Origin: CAZQXD01 sp964597315
Lineage (GTDB): Bacteria; Pseudomonadota; Gammaproteobacteria; Competibacterales; Competibacteraceae
Direction of reading: 5' to 3'
Length of the DNA stretch: 64,000 nucleotides
NCBI GenBank assembly: GCA_964597315.1
Contig: CAZQXD010000002.1
Location: 62,001 to 126,000, forward strand
Part shown: piece after piece, positions 34,036-43,682 of the stretch
How positions within the stretch are numbered: the stretch's first letter is position 1
How the letters are laid out: every line of letters starts with the position of its first letter
Notes under the pieces: model-generated
What the model saw: the letters and a program-made list of their open reading frames with translations, nothing else
The model's database searches: none
What the model was told of the DNA's origin: nothing
Translations under genes and position numbers: made by a program

Positions 34036-35505
34036 TCAAGCGAGGCGCTTGCGATCCGTGGAAGAGGGGATGGACATGGCCTCCCGGTATTTGGCCACCG
34101 TGCGCCGGGCCACCTGGACACTGCTTTCCTTGCCGAGCAACTGGGCGATCTTGCTGTCGCTCAGGGGCTTTTGGGGGTTCTCGTCGGTGATCAGTTTTTT
34201 GATCATGGCGCGGATGGCGATGGATGAGCATTCGCCGCCGTCGGCGGTGCCAACGTGGCTGGAGAAGAAATATTTGAACTCGTAGATGCCTCGGGGGGTA
34301 TGCATGTATTTCTGGGTGGTGACCCGGGAGATGGTGGATTCATGCATATTGACCGCCTCGGCGATGTCCCGCAGCACTAGGGGTTTCATGTGCTCCTCCC
34401 CATGCTCCAGAAACGCCTGCTGGCGCTCGACGATGCAGGTGGCCACCTTGAGCAGGGTCTCGCTGCGATTCTTCAGACTTTTCAGAAACCAGCGGGCCTC
34501 TTGCAGATGGTTCTTGAGATAGGTGTTATCGGCGCCGCTATCGGCCCGGCGCACCAGCCCGGCATATTGGGAGTTGATGCGCAGCTTAGGCGCGTTCTCG
34601 GGATTGATCTCCACCCGCCAGGCGTGATCTTTTTTGTAGACGAACACGTCCGGGACCACATACTGAGTTTGCTCGGTCGAGAGTTGGCCGCCCGGATAGG
34701 GGTTGAGGGTCTGGATCAGAGCGATCATCTCCTGCAACTCATCCTTGGTGACTTTCAAGCGGCGCATCAACAGATTGAAATCCCGCCCGGCCAGCAGCTC
34801 CAGATAATTGGCGATCAGCTCCCGGGTCTTGGCCAGAAATGGGGTGTGCTTGGGGAGCTGATCCAGTTGCAGCAGTAGGCACTCCCCAGGGTTGCGGGCC
34901 GCGACCCCGGGTGGGTCGAAGCGCTGGATGCGGTGCAGCACTGCCTCCACTTCGTCCAGGTCGATGCCATAGTCATCAATCAGGCCCTGGTGAATATCCT
35001 CCAGGGACAGGCCCAGATAGCCTTCCTCGTTGATGGCGTCAATGATGGCCAGGGCGATAGCCTGGTCGGTGTCGCTAAACGGTGTCAGGCGCATTTGCCA
35101 AAGTAGATGCTCGTGTAGGGATTCGCCGCCGGTAGCGACCTGGTCCAGGTAATCCCGTTGTTCGTCATCGTCGCCCCGGGAGTAACTGGTGGCGCCGTCG
35201 AAAGGGTCGTAGACATCCTCCCAGGCGCTGTCTACGGGCAGTTCGTCGGGCAAAGTGGTGTCATTGGCGCTAACTTCCGCATCGGCGGAGACGGGCTGTT
35301 CGGGCTTCTCGGCGCTTTGGGTATCGGTGGCGGGCTGGGTCTCCTGGGCATCGTCCGTGCGCTCCAGCATCAAATTGGATTCCAAGACGCTTTGGATTTC
35401 CGCCTGTAAATCCAGGCTGGATAACTGCAACAGCTTGATAGCTTGTTGCAGTTGCGGTGTCATGGAAAGCTGCTGACCCAGTCGCAGTTGCAGGGACTGT
35501 CTCAT
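34036..35505 (-). CDS. rpoN: RNA polymerase sigma-54 factor
   Basis: 489 aa. The Gln/Leu-rich activator-interaction region I (about 1-50), an acidic region II (about 60-110), the core-binding region, and the RpoN box ARRTVAKYRE at 466-475 are all present. It directs transcription from -24/-12 promoters with bEBP activators. It lies between lptB and hpf, the standard gammaproteobacterial position. Confidence 0.97.
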   Translation of the reverse strand: MRQSLQLRLGQQLSMTPQLQQAIKLLQLSSLDLQAEIQSVLESNLMLERTDDAQETQPATDTQSAEKPEQPVSADAEVSANDTTLPDELPVDSAWEDVYDPFDGATSYSRGDDDEQRDYLDQVATGGESLHEHLLWQMRLTPFSDTDQAIALAIIDAINEEGYLGLSLEDIHQGLIDDYGIDLDEVEAVLHRIQRFDPPGVAARNPGECLLLQLDQLPKHTPFLAKTRELIANYLELLAGRDFNLLMRRLKVTKDELQEMIALIQTLNPYPGGQLSTEQTQYVVPDVFVYKKDHAWRVEINPENAPKLRINSQYAGLVRRADSGADNTYLKNHLQEARWFLKSLKNRSETLLKVATCIVERQQAFLEHGEEHMKPLVLRDIAEAVNMHESTISRVTTQKYMHTPRGIYEFKYFFSSHVGTADGGECSSIAIRAMIKKLITDENPQKPLSDSKIAQLLGKESSVQVARRTVAKYREAMSIPSSTDRKRLA

Positions 35506-35622
35506 GGCGCTTTACTGTCTCTAACGTTCTTTAGTGGACGAACATAACGATAATTGTATAGCAGGGATCGTGCCAGTGAAGATTTTTACGTTTTGTTTCG
35601 TCCCGGCCCGAGGCGCGCCCCG

Positions 35623-36348
35623 TTAAAGTTTAAAGGTTTCGCCCAAATAGACCTCCCGAACCTGGCGGTTGGCGAGGATAGCCTCCGGGGCGCCTTCGGC
35701 GATGACTTCGCCCTGGTTGAGAATATAGGCCCGATCGCAGATACCCAGGGTTTCCCGGACGTTGTGATCGGTAATCAGCACCCCGATATGGCGGTCGCAG
35801 AGGTGGTTGATGATGCGCTGAATATCCAGCACCGACAGGGGGTCCACCCCGGCGAAAGGCTCGTCTAGAAGAATAAATCGGGGATCGGCCGCCAGCGCCC
35901 GGGCGATTTCCACCCGCCGCCGCTCGCCCCCGGATAGGCTGATGCCCAGGCTGTTCTGGAGATGCCCCACATGCAGTTCATGGAGCAGGTCCAGGGCCAG
36001 CTTGTGGCGGGCCGTTCGGTTCAGATCCCGGCGTTTTTCCAGGATAGCCAGCACATTATCCAGCACTGTCAGCTTGCGAAACACCGAGGGTTCCTGGGGT
36101 AGATAGCCCACCCCCAGTTGCGCCCGGCTGTGCATGGGCAGGGCGGTGATATCCCGATCATCCAGGAATACATGGCCCTCGTCGCAGTGGATCAAGCCGA
36201 CGATCATATAAAAACTGGTGGTCTTGCCGGCGCCGTTAGGGCCTAGCAGGCCCACCACCTCGCCGCTGTCCACTCGCACTGAGGCGCCGTTCACCACCAG
36301 ACGGTTCTTGAAGCGCTTGACCAACTCTCGGGCTAGTAACTGAGGCAT
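35623..36348 (-). CDS. lptB: LPS export ABC transporter ATP-binding protein
   Basis: 241 aa ABC ATPase: Walker A GPNGAGKT at 36-43, the LSGGERRRVEIARAL signature and Walker B ILLDEPFAGVDPLS. It powers LptB2FGC, which extracts LPS from the inner membrane. It follows lptA by 9 bp. Confidence 0.96.
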   Translation of the reverse strand: MPQLLARELVKRFKNRLVVNGASVRVDSGEVVGLLGPNGAGKTTSFYMIVGLIHCDEGHVFLDDRDITALPMHSRAQLGVGYLPQEPSVFRKLTVLDNVLAILEKRRDLNRTARHKLALDLLHELHVGHLQNSLGISLSGGERRRVEIARALAADPRFILLDEPFAGVDPLSVLDIQRIINHLCDRHIGVLITDHNVRETLGICDRAYILNQGEVIAEGAPEAILANRQVREVYLGETFKL

Positions 36349-36357
36349 GACGAAAGT

Positions 36358-36870
36358 TTAGCGGGGCTGTTTGGCGCCAGGCTTACCGGCCCGGGGCTGA
36401 AGAATGACTTGCACTCGGCCCCCGTCGCCGCCCCGAGCCTTGACCAAATCGTTGTCCAAGTCGTACTCAATGCGCTCCCCGATGAACTCGTCCTTGGCCT
36501 GGGTGATCCGGGCGTCGCGGGTGATGACCACCGTTCCAGTGGCCACATCGTAGTCCATGCGCCGACCGTAGCCCACCACCTCGGGTTTGTCCCGGGAGGG
36601 CAGATAACGGAAGGTGGCGGGCGCCCCTTCGGCTACCAGGCGGCGGAAATCCCCGTCCTGAACACTGATGGTGACGGTGTCGGCCGATAATTTCATGGAG
36701 CCTTGACTGATGGCCACATTGCCCCGGTAAACGCCGACCCCGGTGGTCTGGTCCAGTTGGGCGGTGTTGGCTTCCAGTTGAATAGGCTGGTCCCTGTCCT
36801 CGGGCAGGGCGGCGGCCAGGGTCGGCAGGAGTAACCAGAAGGTAAAGACGCTAAGGCTTGGGCGGTGCAT
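36358..36870 (-). CDS. lptA: LPS transport periplasmic protein LptA
   Basis: 170 aa with a signal peptide (about 1-21, ending LAAA) and an OstA-type beta-jellyroll: QPIQLEANTAQLDQTTG, YRGNVAISQGSMKLSAD and the VVITRDARITQAKDEF strand. It forms the periplasmic bridge for LPS between LptC and LptD. It overlaps lptC by 20 bp. Confidence 0.94.
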   Translation of the reverse strand: MHRPSLSVFTFWLLLPTLAAALPEDRDQPIQLEANTAQLDQTTGVGVYRGNVAISQGSMKLSADTVTISVQDGDFRRLVAEGAPATFRYLPSRDKPEVVGYGRRMDYDVATGTVVITRDARITQAKDEFIGERIEYDLDNDLVKARGGDGGRVQVILQPRAGKPGAKQPR

Positions 36871-37420
36871 AAGTCCCTCGTACGTCGGATAGCAATTCTA
36901 CGCGTTGTTGGTCCAGCCAGACTTTAAAACCTACGGCGGTAAGCACCCCGCCCGGGGTTTCCAGTCGTGCCGGTTGGTCGGATTCGGCGTAACTCTCCTT
37001 GGGATGCAGCCAGACTTCAGCCGTGGTGAGTTCCAAGGGCGGTTGGTCGGCGGCGGCGGTGCGGGTGACCGACACCCCGTCGTCCAGACGTATTCGACGA
37101 TTATCTGGAGCCACCCAGCCGCTGCCGGCCCGCACCATCCAGAGTTTTTTCTGGTCGGGGCGGTAGCCGTCCATGGCCGGCTGCTCCACCCGAGCGCCCT
37201 GGTCGCCGGGCAGTTGGGTGAGGCGCGGCGCTTGCAGGGTGTATTGGCGCTGACCCAGCTCATCCATCCGGGTGGCGATAAAGTGTTCCATGACCAGCAG
37301 CGGCGCTTGACTATCGGCCCTTGCCTGGTGGCGCAGGGTGGATTCAACGGTGGCCAAAAACCAGCCACTGAGCGCGGCCAGCACCGCCAGGGCGCCGAGA
37401 TATAGCAGTCCGCGGCCCAT
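36851..37420 (-). CDS. lptC: LPS export system protein LptC
   Basis: 189 aa with one N-terminal membrane helix (about 4-25) and a periplasmic OstA-like domain ending in the DVRGTYAPP motif that marks LptC. It docks on LptFG and passes LPS to LptA. It lies 6 bp after kdsC. Confidence 0.92.
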   Translation of the reverse strand: MGRGLLYLGALAVLAALSGWFLATVESTLRHQARADSQAPLLVMEHFIATRMDELGQRQYTLQAPRLTQLPGDQGARVEQPAMDGYRPDQKKLWMVRAGSGWVAPDNRRIRLDDGVSVTRTAAADQPPLELTTAEVWLHPKESYAESDQPARLETPGGVLTAVGFKVWLDQQRVELLSDVRGTYAPPKP

Positions 37421-37426
37421 GATGGT

Positions 37427-37948
37427 TTACAGAAACCGCTGCTGTTCGGCGTCCAGCTTATCCTGGGCGTCTAGGATTAGCTCGCACAGTTCCCGGGCGG
37501 CGCCCTGGCCACCGGCGGTGCGGCTTTGCCAGTGGACATGGCGCGACAGCAGGGGGTCGGCATCGGCCACCGCCGCCGCCAGGCCCACCTGGCGCAGCAC
37601 CGGCAGATCCACGATATCATCCCCCAGGTAGGCCGCCGCCTCTGGCGTGAGGCCGGTGCGGGAGAGCAGGTCCTGGAAAGCGGCGATTTTGTCCTCCACT
37701 CCCAGATACACATGGGGCACCCCCAGATCCTCCATGCGCCGCTCGGTGGACACCGCCCGCCGCCCGGAGATGATGGCCACGGCGATGCCTTGGTTGAGCA
37801 ACATCTTGATCCCATGGCCATCGCGGATATGAAACGCTTTGTACTCGTTGCCGTCGTTACCGAAGTACAGCCGACCGTCGGTGAGTACGCCGTCCACGTC
37901 GAAAATCACCAGCCGCACCCGAGCGGCTCTGTCGCGAATGTCCTGCAT
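37427..37948 (-). CDS. kdsC: 3-deoxy-D-manno-octulosonate 8-phosphate phosphatase
   Basis: 173 aa HAD phosphatase without a cap domain: nucleophile motif FDVDGVLTDG (D17, D19), IISGR and YLGDDIVDLPVL. It removes phosphate from Kdo-8-P before Kdo joins lipid A. ATG 37948 is preferred over GTG 37957 because AAGGTG lies 6 nt before it. It lies 13 bp after kdsD. Confidence 0.94.
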   Translation of the reverse strand: MQDIRDRAARVRLVIFDVDGVLTDGRLYFGNDGNEYKAFHIRDGHGIKMLLNQGIAVAIISGRRAVSTERRMEDLGVPHVYLGVEDKIAAFQDLLSRTGLTPEAAAYLGDDIVDLPVLRQVGLAAAVADADPLLSRHVHWQSRTAGGQGAARELCELILDAQDKLDAEQQRFL

Positions 37949-37961
37949 TGTCGTCACCTTG

Positions 37962-38933
37962 TCAGACCACGCCGGCGCGCAGCAGGTCGTGCATGTTCAG
38001 GGCGCCCATCAGGCGGCCGCTATCGTCAGTCACCGGTAGGCCGTTGATCTTGTGTTCATCCATCATGGCCAGCACCTCCGCCGCCAGCAGCCCGGGGTGG
38101 GTGGTTCGGCAGGGGGCGGTCATCACCTCCCCGACCGGGGTGGCGTGGACGTCGATGCGCCGGTCCAGGGTCCGGCGCAGATCGCCGTCGGTGAAAACCC
38201 CCAGCACCTGATCGTTGCCGTCCACGATGATCGTCATGCCTAGGCCCTTGCGGGTCATTTCCACCAGGGCCTGGTCCAGGGGCTGGTCCGGCATGCTGCG
38301 GGGGATACGCTCGCCGGTGTGCATCACGTCGTCCACCAGCAGCAGCAGCCGTCGGCCCAGCCGACCCCCGGGATGGGAGCGGGCAAAGTCCTCGGCGGTA
38401 AAGCCTCGGGCCTCCAAAAGGGCGATGGCCAGGGCGTCGCCCATAGCCAAGGCCGCAGTGGTGCTGGTGGTGGGCGCCAGGCCCAGGGGGCAGGCTTCCT
38501 CCTTGACCGCCACGTCGATGGGCACGGTGGCGGCCCGCGCCAGGGTGGAGCCGGGGCGGCCAGTGAGGGCGATCAGAGGCACTCCCAGGCGTTTGATCAG
38601 GGGCAGGATGGTGAGGATTTCTCCGGTCTCCCCGGAGTTGGAGAGGGCCAGCACCACGTCTTTGGGGGTAATCATCCCCAGATCCCCGTGGCTGGCCTCG
38701 GCCGGGTGGACAAAAAACGCCGGGCTGCCGGTACTGGCCAGGGTGGCGGCGATTTTACCGCCGATATGGCCGGATTTGCCCATACCGATAACTATGATCC
38801 GACCCTCGCAGGCCAGCAGGCACTGGCAGGCCAGGACGAAAGCGTCGTCCACCCGATCGGCCAGGGCCGCCACCGCCCGGGCTTCGGTCTCCAGGACGCT
38901 TCTGCCCAGAGTTCTGATTTTTATGTCATTCAT
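37962..38933 (-). CDS. kdsD: D-arabinose 5-phosphate isomerase
   Basis: 323 aa: an N-terminal SIS domain (about 35-170, with GMGKSGHIGGKIAATLAS and ALSNSGETGEIL) and two C-terminal CBS repeats. It converts ribulose-5-P to arabinose-5-P for Kdo. ATG 38933 has GAGGAG upstream. The ORF extends to 39296 but that part overlaps the divergent mlaF and is not protein-like. Confidence 0.95.
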   Translation of the reverse strand: MNDIKIRTLGRSVLETEARAVAALADRVDDAFVLACQCLLACEGRIIVIGMGKSGHIGGKIAATLASTGSPAFFVHPAEASHGDLGMITPKDVVLALSNSGETGEILTILPLIKRLGVPLIALTGRPGSTLARAATVPIDVAVKEEACPLGLAPTTSTTAALAMGDALAIALLEARGFTAEDFARSHPGGRLGRRLLLLVDDVMHTGERIPRSMPDQPLDQALVEMTRKGLGMTIIVDGNDQVLGVFTDGDLRRTLDRRIDVHATPVGEVMTAPCRTTHPGLLAAEVLAMMDEHKINGLPVTDDSGRLMGALNMHDLLRAGVV

Positions 38934-39053
38934 GGGCTCCTCGGTGTGAAGCAACGCGGCCATGATACCCGGAGTTAGCATGGCCGGATATTTGACTAGC
39001 TCCTCGCCAGCAAGGAAACTAGCCGCAAGCTTAGCAGGGGGAAACGGTCTTTG

Positions 39054-39902
39054 ATGACTACAAAGGATGAGAAGGGTGGCGCGCCCTTTGATGATATCTT
39101 GGTGGAAGTCCGAGATTTGCACTTCCGTCGCGGCGACCGGCCGATCTTCGATGGGGTGGATCTGGATATCCCTCGAGGCCGGATCACCGCTATCATGGGG
39201 CCTAGCGGCACTGGCAAGACCACCTTGCTGAAACTCATCGCCGGGCAGTTGCGGCCCCCCCGGGGGAGCATAACGGTGGACGGCAAGCGAATCCACGCTT
39301 TAAGCCGAGGAGAACTGTACCGGCTGCGCAAGCGCATGGGCATGTTGTTTCAAAGCGGCGCCCTGTTCACGGATTTGAACGTATTCGAGAACGTGGCTTT
39401 TCCCCTGCGCGAGCATACCCGCCTACCGGAGTCCCTGATCCGCGCCCTGGTGCTGATGAAGCTGGAGGCGGTGGGGTTGCGGGGGGCTCGCAACCTCAGC
39501 CCGGCGGAACTGTCCGGGGGCATGGCCCGGCGGGTGGCCCTGGCCCGGGCCATCGCTCTGGACCCGATGATGATCATGTACGACGAGCCTTTCGCCGGCC
39601 AGGACCCCATTTCCATGGGGGTGCTGGTGAAGCTCATCAAACTGCTCAACGATGCCCTGGGCCTGACCAGTATCATCGTCTCCCACGATATCAAGGAAAC
39701 CGCCGCCATTGCCGACTATATCTATCTGCTATCCGAGGGCCGGATCATTGCTCGGGGCAGTCCCCAGGAATTGGAGCACTGCCCGTCCGAATGGGCTAGG
39801 CAATTTATCCATGCCCTGCCCGACGGGCCGGTGCCCTTCCACTACCCGGCCCCCGATTACGGGGAGGATCTGTTGGACGGGGGCGAGGCGAAGCGGCGTT
39901 AG
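39054..39902 (+). CDS. mlaF: Phospholipid ABC transporter ATP-binding protein
   Basis: 282 aa ABC ATPase: GPSGTGKTT (Walker A), ELSGGMARRVALARAI (signature) and MIMYDEPFAGQDPI (Walker B). It drives MlaFEDB, which moves phospholipids between the membranes to keep the outer membrane asymmetric. A TTG at 39051 has slightly better RBS spacing (AGGGGGA) and is an alternative start. A possible promoter TTGACT-17-GAAACT lies at 38992-39020. First gene of mlaFEDCB. Confidence 0.96.
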   Translation: MTTKDEKGGAPFDDILVEVRDLHFRRGDRPIFDGVDLDIPRGRITAIMGPSGTGKTTLLKLIAGQLRPPRGSITVDGKRIHALSRGELYRLRKRMGMLFQSGALFTDLNVFENVAFPLREHTRLPESLIRALVLMKLEAVGLRGARNLSPAELSGGMARRVALARAIALDPMMIMYDEPFAGQDPISMGVLVKLIKLLNDALGLTSIIVSHDIKETAAIADYIYLLSEGRIIARGSPQELEHCPSEWARQFIHALPDGPVPFHYPAPDYGEDLLDGGEAKRR

Positions 39903-39911
39903 GGGGCGGCT

Positions 39912-40694
39912 ATGAACTGGTTGCAAGGGATAGGGCGCTTCGCCCTGGACAGCCTCGCCCGGCTGGGGCGGGGCAGCGGATTTTTCCTGAAGTTATTGGG
40001 GGCATTGCCGGCGCTGCTGCCACGCCCGGTGCTAATCGTTCACCAGATCTACTCCGCCGGGGTGCTGTCCCTGCCCATCATTTTGGTATCCGGTCTGTTC
40101 GTGGGCATGGTGCTGGCCCTGCAAGGTTATAATACTCTGGTGGATTTTGGCGCCGAGCAGTCCTTGGGGGTAGTGGTGGCCCTGTCCCTGGTCCGGGAAC
40201 TGGGACCGGTGGTGGCGGCCTTGCTCTATGCGGGCCGGGCCGGTTCGGCCTTGACCGCAGAGATCGGCCTGATGAAGGCTACCGAGCAGCTTTCCGGCAT
40301 GGAGATGATGGCCGTAGACCCGTTTCGGCGGGTGCTGGCCCCCCGCTTTCTGGCTGGCTGGATCGCCTTGCCGCTGCTGGCCGGCATCTTCACCGCCGTG
40401 GGTATTCTCGGCGCCTATCTGGTGGGCGTGGGTCTGCTGGGGGTGGATGCCGGGGCGTTCTGGTCTCAGATGCAGGCGGCCGTGGACCTGCGCGAGGATG
40501 TGATCTACGGGGTGTTGGTCAAGAGCGTGGCCTTTGGCCTGGTGGCCAACTGGATTGCCGTGTTCGAAGGCTACGACGCCGTGCCCACTTCCGAGGGGGT
40601 GAGCCGGGCCACCACCCGTACCGTGGTCAATACCTCCCTGGCCGTGCTGGGCCTGGATTTCGTGTTGACGGCTTTGTTTTTCGGAGATATTTAA
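39912..40694 (+). CDS. mlaE: Phospholipid ABC transporter permease
   Basis: 260 aa MlaE-family permease with the conserved VRELGPVVAALLYAGRAGSALTAEIG stretch (quoted in part: LGPVVAALLYAGRAGSA) and four to six helices. It forms the membrane channel of the Mla transporter. It lies 9 bp after mlaF and 1 bp before mlaD. Confidence 0.95.
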   Translation: MNWLQGIGRFALDSLARLGRGSGFFLKLLGALPALLPRPVLIVHQIYSAGVLSLPIILVSGLFVGMVLALQGYNTLVDFGAEQSLGVVVALSLVRELGPVVAALLYAGRAGSALTAEIGLMKATEQLSGMEMMAVDPFRRVLAPRFLAGWIALPLLAGIFTAVGILGAYLVGVGLLGVDAGAFWSQMQAAVDLREDVIYGVLVKSVAFGLVANWIAVFEGYDAVPTSEGVSRATTRTVVNTSLAVLGLDFVLTALFFGDI

Positions 40695-40695
40695 G

Positions 40696-41172
40696 ATGCC
40701 CACCAAGATCATGGAACTCACCGCCGGCCTGTTCGTGGCCTTGGGGCTGGCGGCTTTCGCCATGTTGGCCATGCAGGTTAGCGGTCTGAGCCGTTTCGGG
40801 GAGGAACCCGGCTACCAAATCACCGCCCGCTTCGAGAACATCGGCGGCCTCAAGGTGCGCTCCCCGGTGTCCCTGGCCGGGGTGAGGATCGGTCGGGTCA
40901 GCGCCATCGGCGTCGATCCCCAGACCTTCCAGGCGGTGGTCACCCTGACCATCGACGCCGCCTACGCCAATCTGCCCAAGGACACCAGCGCCAGCATCTT
41001 TACCGCCGGCCTGCTGGGCGAACAGTATATCGGCCTGGAACCCGGAGGCGCCGATGAGGTCCTAGGCCCCGGCGATGGCATAAAGCTGACCCAATCGGCC
41101 CTGGTGTTGGAACGGTTGATCGGGCAGTTTCTGTTCAACGTCTCCGGCGGCCAGGATAACGAGGCCGAATAA
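40696..41172 (+). CDS. mlaD: Phospholipid transporter MCE-domain protein
   Basis: 158 aa with one N-terminal helix (about 8-27) and a single MCE domain (GGLKVRSPVSLAGVRIGRV, then GLLGEQYIGLEPGG). Six copies form the periplasmic ring through which lipid passes. Confidence 0.95.
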   Translation: MPTKIMELTAGLFVALGLAAFAMLAMQVSGLSRFGEEPGYQITARFENIGGLKVRSPVSLAGVRIGRVSAIGVDPQTFQAVVTLTIDAAYANLPKDTSASIFTAGLLGEQYIGLEPGGADEVLGPGDGIKLTQSALVLERLIGQFLFNVSGGQDNEAE

Positions 41173-41232
41173 ACACCTTTTTCGAATACCGAATGGACGC
41201 CACCCTTGGGGGAGCGTCAAAGGAGCAACTCC

Positions 41233-41838
41233 GTGATAAAACGATTGATAATCGTGCTATTGCTGGCCCTGGCCGCACCAGCGTGGGCCGCTCCCACCAC
41301 CAGCCCTCAACAGGTGGTGAAGGACAACGCCAAGCAGATGCTCAAGGCCCTGGGGGAGAACCGCCAGGAATTGGACCAGAACCCCAATCTGATCTACGGA
41401 CTGGTTAGCGATATCCTGCTGCCCCATTTTGATTTTGAAACCATGTCCCGCTGGGTGCTGGGCAAGTACTGGCGTCAGGCCGACGCGGCCCAGCGTGAAC
41501 AGTTCGTAAAGGAGTTTCGGACCTTGTTGGTAAACACCTATTCCAGCGCCTTGCTGGAATATTCCAACGAGGAGTTCCGAATCCTGCCCTCTCCAGATAA
41601 TCCCGGCGCCGAGGAGGCCACGGTGCGCTCCGAGATTGTTCCCCGGAGCGGGCCATCGGTACCCATCAATTACAGCATGCATGTGAAAAACAATGCCTGG
41701 AAAGTCTATGACGTGAGCATCGAAGGGGTGAGCCTGGTGACTAATTATCGAGGCACCTTCGCCAGCCAGATTCGTAAGGAGGGCATTGGCGCGATGATTC
41801 AGAAGCTCACCGAACGCAACGCTAGGGGGCCTCGGTGA
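41233..41838 (+). CDS. mlaC: Phospholipid-binding periplasmic protein MlaC
   Basis: 201 aa from GTG 41233, with AAAGGAG 7 nt upstream (41219-41225) which decides the start. Signal peptide about 1-19 (ends APAWA). Ttg2D/MlaC pattern: LGKYWRQADAAQREQFVKEF and NYRGTFASQIRK near the C-terminus. It ferries phospholipid across the periplasm. Confidence 0.93.
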   Translation: MIKRLIIVLLLALAAPAWAAPTTSPQQVVKDNAKQMLKALGENRQELDQNPNLIYGLVSDILLPHFDFETMSRWVLGKYWRQADAAQREQFVKEFRTLLVNTYSSALLEYSNEEFRILPSPDNPGAEEATVRSEIVPRSGPSVPINYSMHVKNNAWKVYDVSIEGVSLVTNYRGTFASQIRKEGIGAMIQKLTERNARGPR

Positions 41839-42143
41839 GGGCCAGCCTGGAAGCCACGGAAGCGGGGGGCTTCGCCCTGGGGGGCGAGCTGAACTTCGAC
41901 TCCGTGGTTGCTTTGCACTCCCAGTCGGCGCGGCTGTTTGGGGAGGCTCGGACGGTGCGCCTGGATTTGTCCGGGGTGACTCGCTCGGACAGTTCCGGGG
42001 TGGCCCTACTGGTGGATTGGCTGAGCCGCGCCAAGGCCAGGGGTTATGGCTTGGAGTTGGTCAACATGCCCTCCCAGATGCGCTCCATCATGCAGGTGGC
42101 CGATTTGGAAGAAGTACTGCCGATGGAGGAGAGGGATCGCTGA
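41835..42143 (+). CDS. mlaB: STAS-domain protein MlaB
   Basis: 102 aa single STAS domain with LDLSGVTRSDSSGVALLVDWL around the conserved regulatory Ser/Thr. The GTG overlaps the mlaC stop (GTGA). It binds MlaF and stabilises the transporter. The usual next gene, ibaG (BolA-like), is absent; a 276-bp non-coding gap leads to murA. Confidence 0.9.
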   Translation: MRASLEATEAGGFALGGELNFDSVVALHSQSARLFGEARTVRLDLSGVTRSDSSGVALLVDWLSRAKARGYGLELVNMPSQMRSIMQVADLEEVLPMEERDR

Positions 42144-42419
42144 AGCCCTCCCCATCAAGACTTTGGCGGCGGAATTTGCCACAACCCAGGGCCTCTTACC
42201 GGCGAAAACCCAGCCATCTTCCAGGAGCGGTCCCGGGGCGGGAATCCACCAAGGCGACCTAAAGGCGACTCAATGCCACGCCCGAGCGCCGTAGCAATCC
42301 CGGCCCGTAGCCGGGGAGGGCGTCAAGCGAGTCCAACAGGCCGTTCCCCTGTGCCCCGCCTCCCTTTCCCCGCCGGTTTTCGAGTATGATTCCCGGTTTC
42401 CGCCTTCCCCGAGGACCGG

Positions 42420-43682
42420 ATGCTCATGAGCAAACTCATCATAAGCGGCGGCGTGCCCCTTAACGGAGAACTGCGCGCTAGCGGCGCTAAGAACGCTGTG
42501 CTGCCCATTCTGGCCGCCACCCTACTGGCCGACGGCCCGGTGACCATCGGCAACGTGCCCCATCTGCACGATGTCACTACCTTCATGGAACTGCTAGGGC
42601 GCATGGGCGTCAACCTGGTGGTGGACGAGAGCATGAATATCGAGGTGGACCCCCGCACCATCTCCAGTCTGTGCGCTCCCTACGAGCTGGTGCGCACCAT
42701 GCGGGCTTCGATTCTGGTGCTGGGGCCGATGGTGGCCCGTTTCGGGGAGGCCGAGGTATCCCTACCGGGGGGCTGCGCCATCGGTTCCCGGCCCGTCAAC
42801 CTGCATATCAAGGGACTGGCCGCCATGGGCGCCGATATTCGGGTGGAGGAAGGCTACATACGGGCCAGATCCAAACGCCTGAAAGGCGCCCGGCTGGTGA
42901 TGGACATGGTGACCGTGACGGGTACAGAAAACCTCATGATGGCCGCCGCCCTCGCCAAAGGCACCACCATCATTGAGAACGCCGCCCGGGAGCCGGAGGT
43001 GGTGGACCTGGCCGAATGCCTGAACGCCATGGGCGCCCAGGTTCATGGCGCTGGCACCGACACCCTGGTCATCGACGGGGTGGAGAGACTGTCCGAGGCC
43101 CACTACCAGGTGCTGCCTGATCGTATCGAGACGGGCACCTATCTGACTGCGGCGGCCATCACCGGGGGCCAGGTCAAGGTCAAGAACACCCGCCCGGATA
43201 TCCTAGAGTCGGTATTGCTCAAGCTGGAAGACGCCGGCGCCCAGGTGGATACCGGCGACGACTGGGTGCAAGTGAACATGAACGGCCGTCGGCCCAAGGC
43301 GGTGCATATCCATACCGCCCCCTACCCGGCGTTTCCCACCGACATGCAGGCCCAGTTCTGCGCCCTCAACGCTGTGGCCGAAGGGGTGGGCACCATTACC
43401 GAAACCGTATTCGAGAACCGCTTTATGCATGTCCAGGAGCTACAGCGCATGGGCGCTCAGTTTCAGATAGAGGGCAACACTGTCATTAGCACCGGGGTGG
43501 AGCGCTTGAGCGGCGCCCCCATCATGGCCACCGACCTGCGAGCTTCGGCCAGCCTGATTCTGGCCGGGCTGGTGGCCGACGGCGACACCCAGGTGGATCG
43601 GGTGTATCACATCGACCGGGGCTACGACTGCATCGAGGAGAAGCTCTCCCAGTTGGGCGGCCGGATACGACGGGTGCCCTGA
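42420..43682 (+). CDS. murA: UDP-N-acetylglucosamine 1-carboxyvinyltransferase
   Basis: 420 aa. Active-site Cys C119 in LPGGCAIGSRP (the fosfomycin target), SGAKNAVLPILAATLLADGP-type N-terminus, and RIETGTYLTAAAITGG. It adds enolpyruvate from PEP to UDP-GlcNAc, the first committed step of peptidoglycan synthesis. GAGG is 5 nt before ATG 42420; ATG 42426 is an alternative. A TATGAT -10-like hexamer is at 42385-42390 but no -35 was found. Confidence 0.97.
   Translation: MLMSKLIISGGVPLNGELRASGAKNAVLPILAATLLADGPVTIGNVPHLHDVTTFMELLGRMGVNLVVDESMNIEVDPRTISSLCAPYELVRTMRASILVLGPMVARFGEAEVSLPGGCAIGSRPVNLHIKGLAAMGADIRVEEGYIRARSKRLKGARLVMDMVTVTGTENLMMAAALAKGTTIIENAAREPEVVDLAECLNAMGAQVHGAGTDTLVIDGVERLSEAHYQVLPDRIETGTYLTAAAITGGQVKVKNTRPDILESVLLKLEDAGAQVDTGDDWVQVNMNGRRPKAVHIHTAPYPAFPTDMQAQFCALNAVAEGVGTITETVFENRFMHVQELQRMGAQFQIEGNTVISTGVERLSGAPIMATDLRASASLILAGLVADGDTQVDRVYHIDRGYDCIEEKLSQLGGRIRRVP

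Noticed and set aside
39051..39296. N-terminal extension of kdsD overlapping mlaF
   Set aside because: The family starts at MNDIK; the extension is antisense to mlaF and not protein-like.
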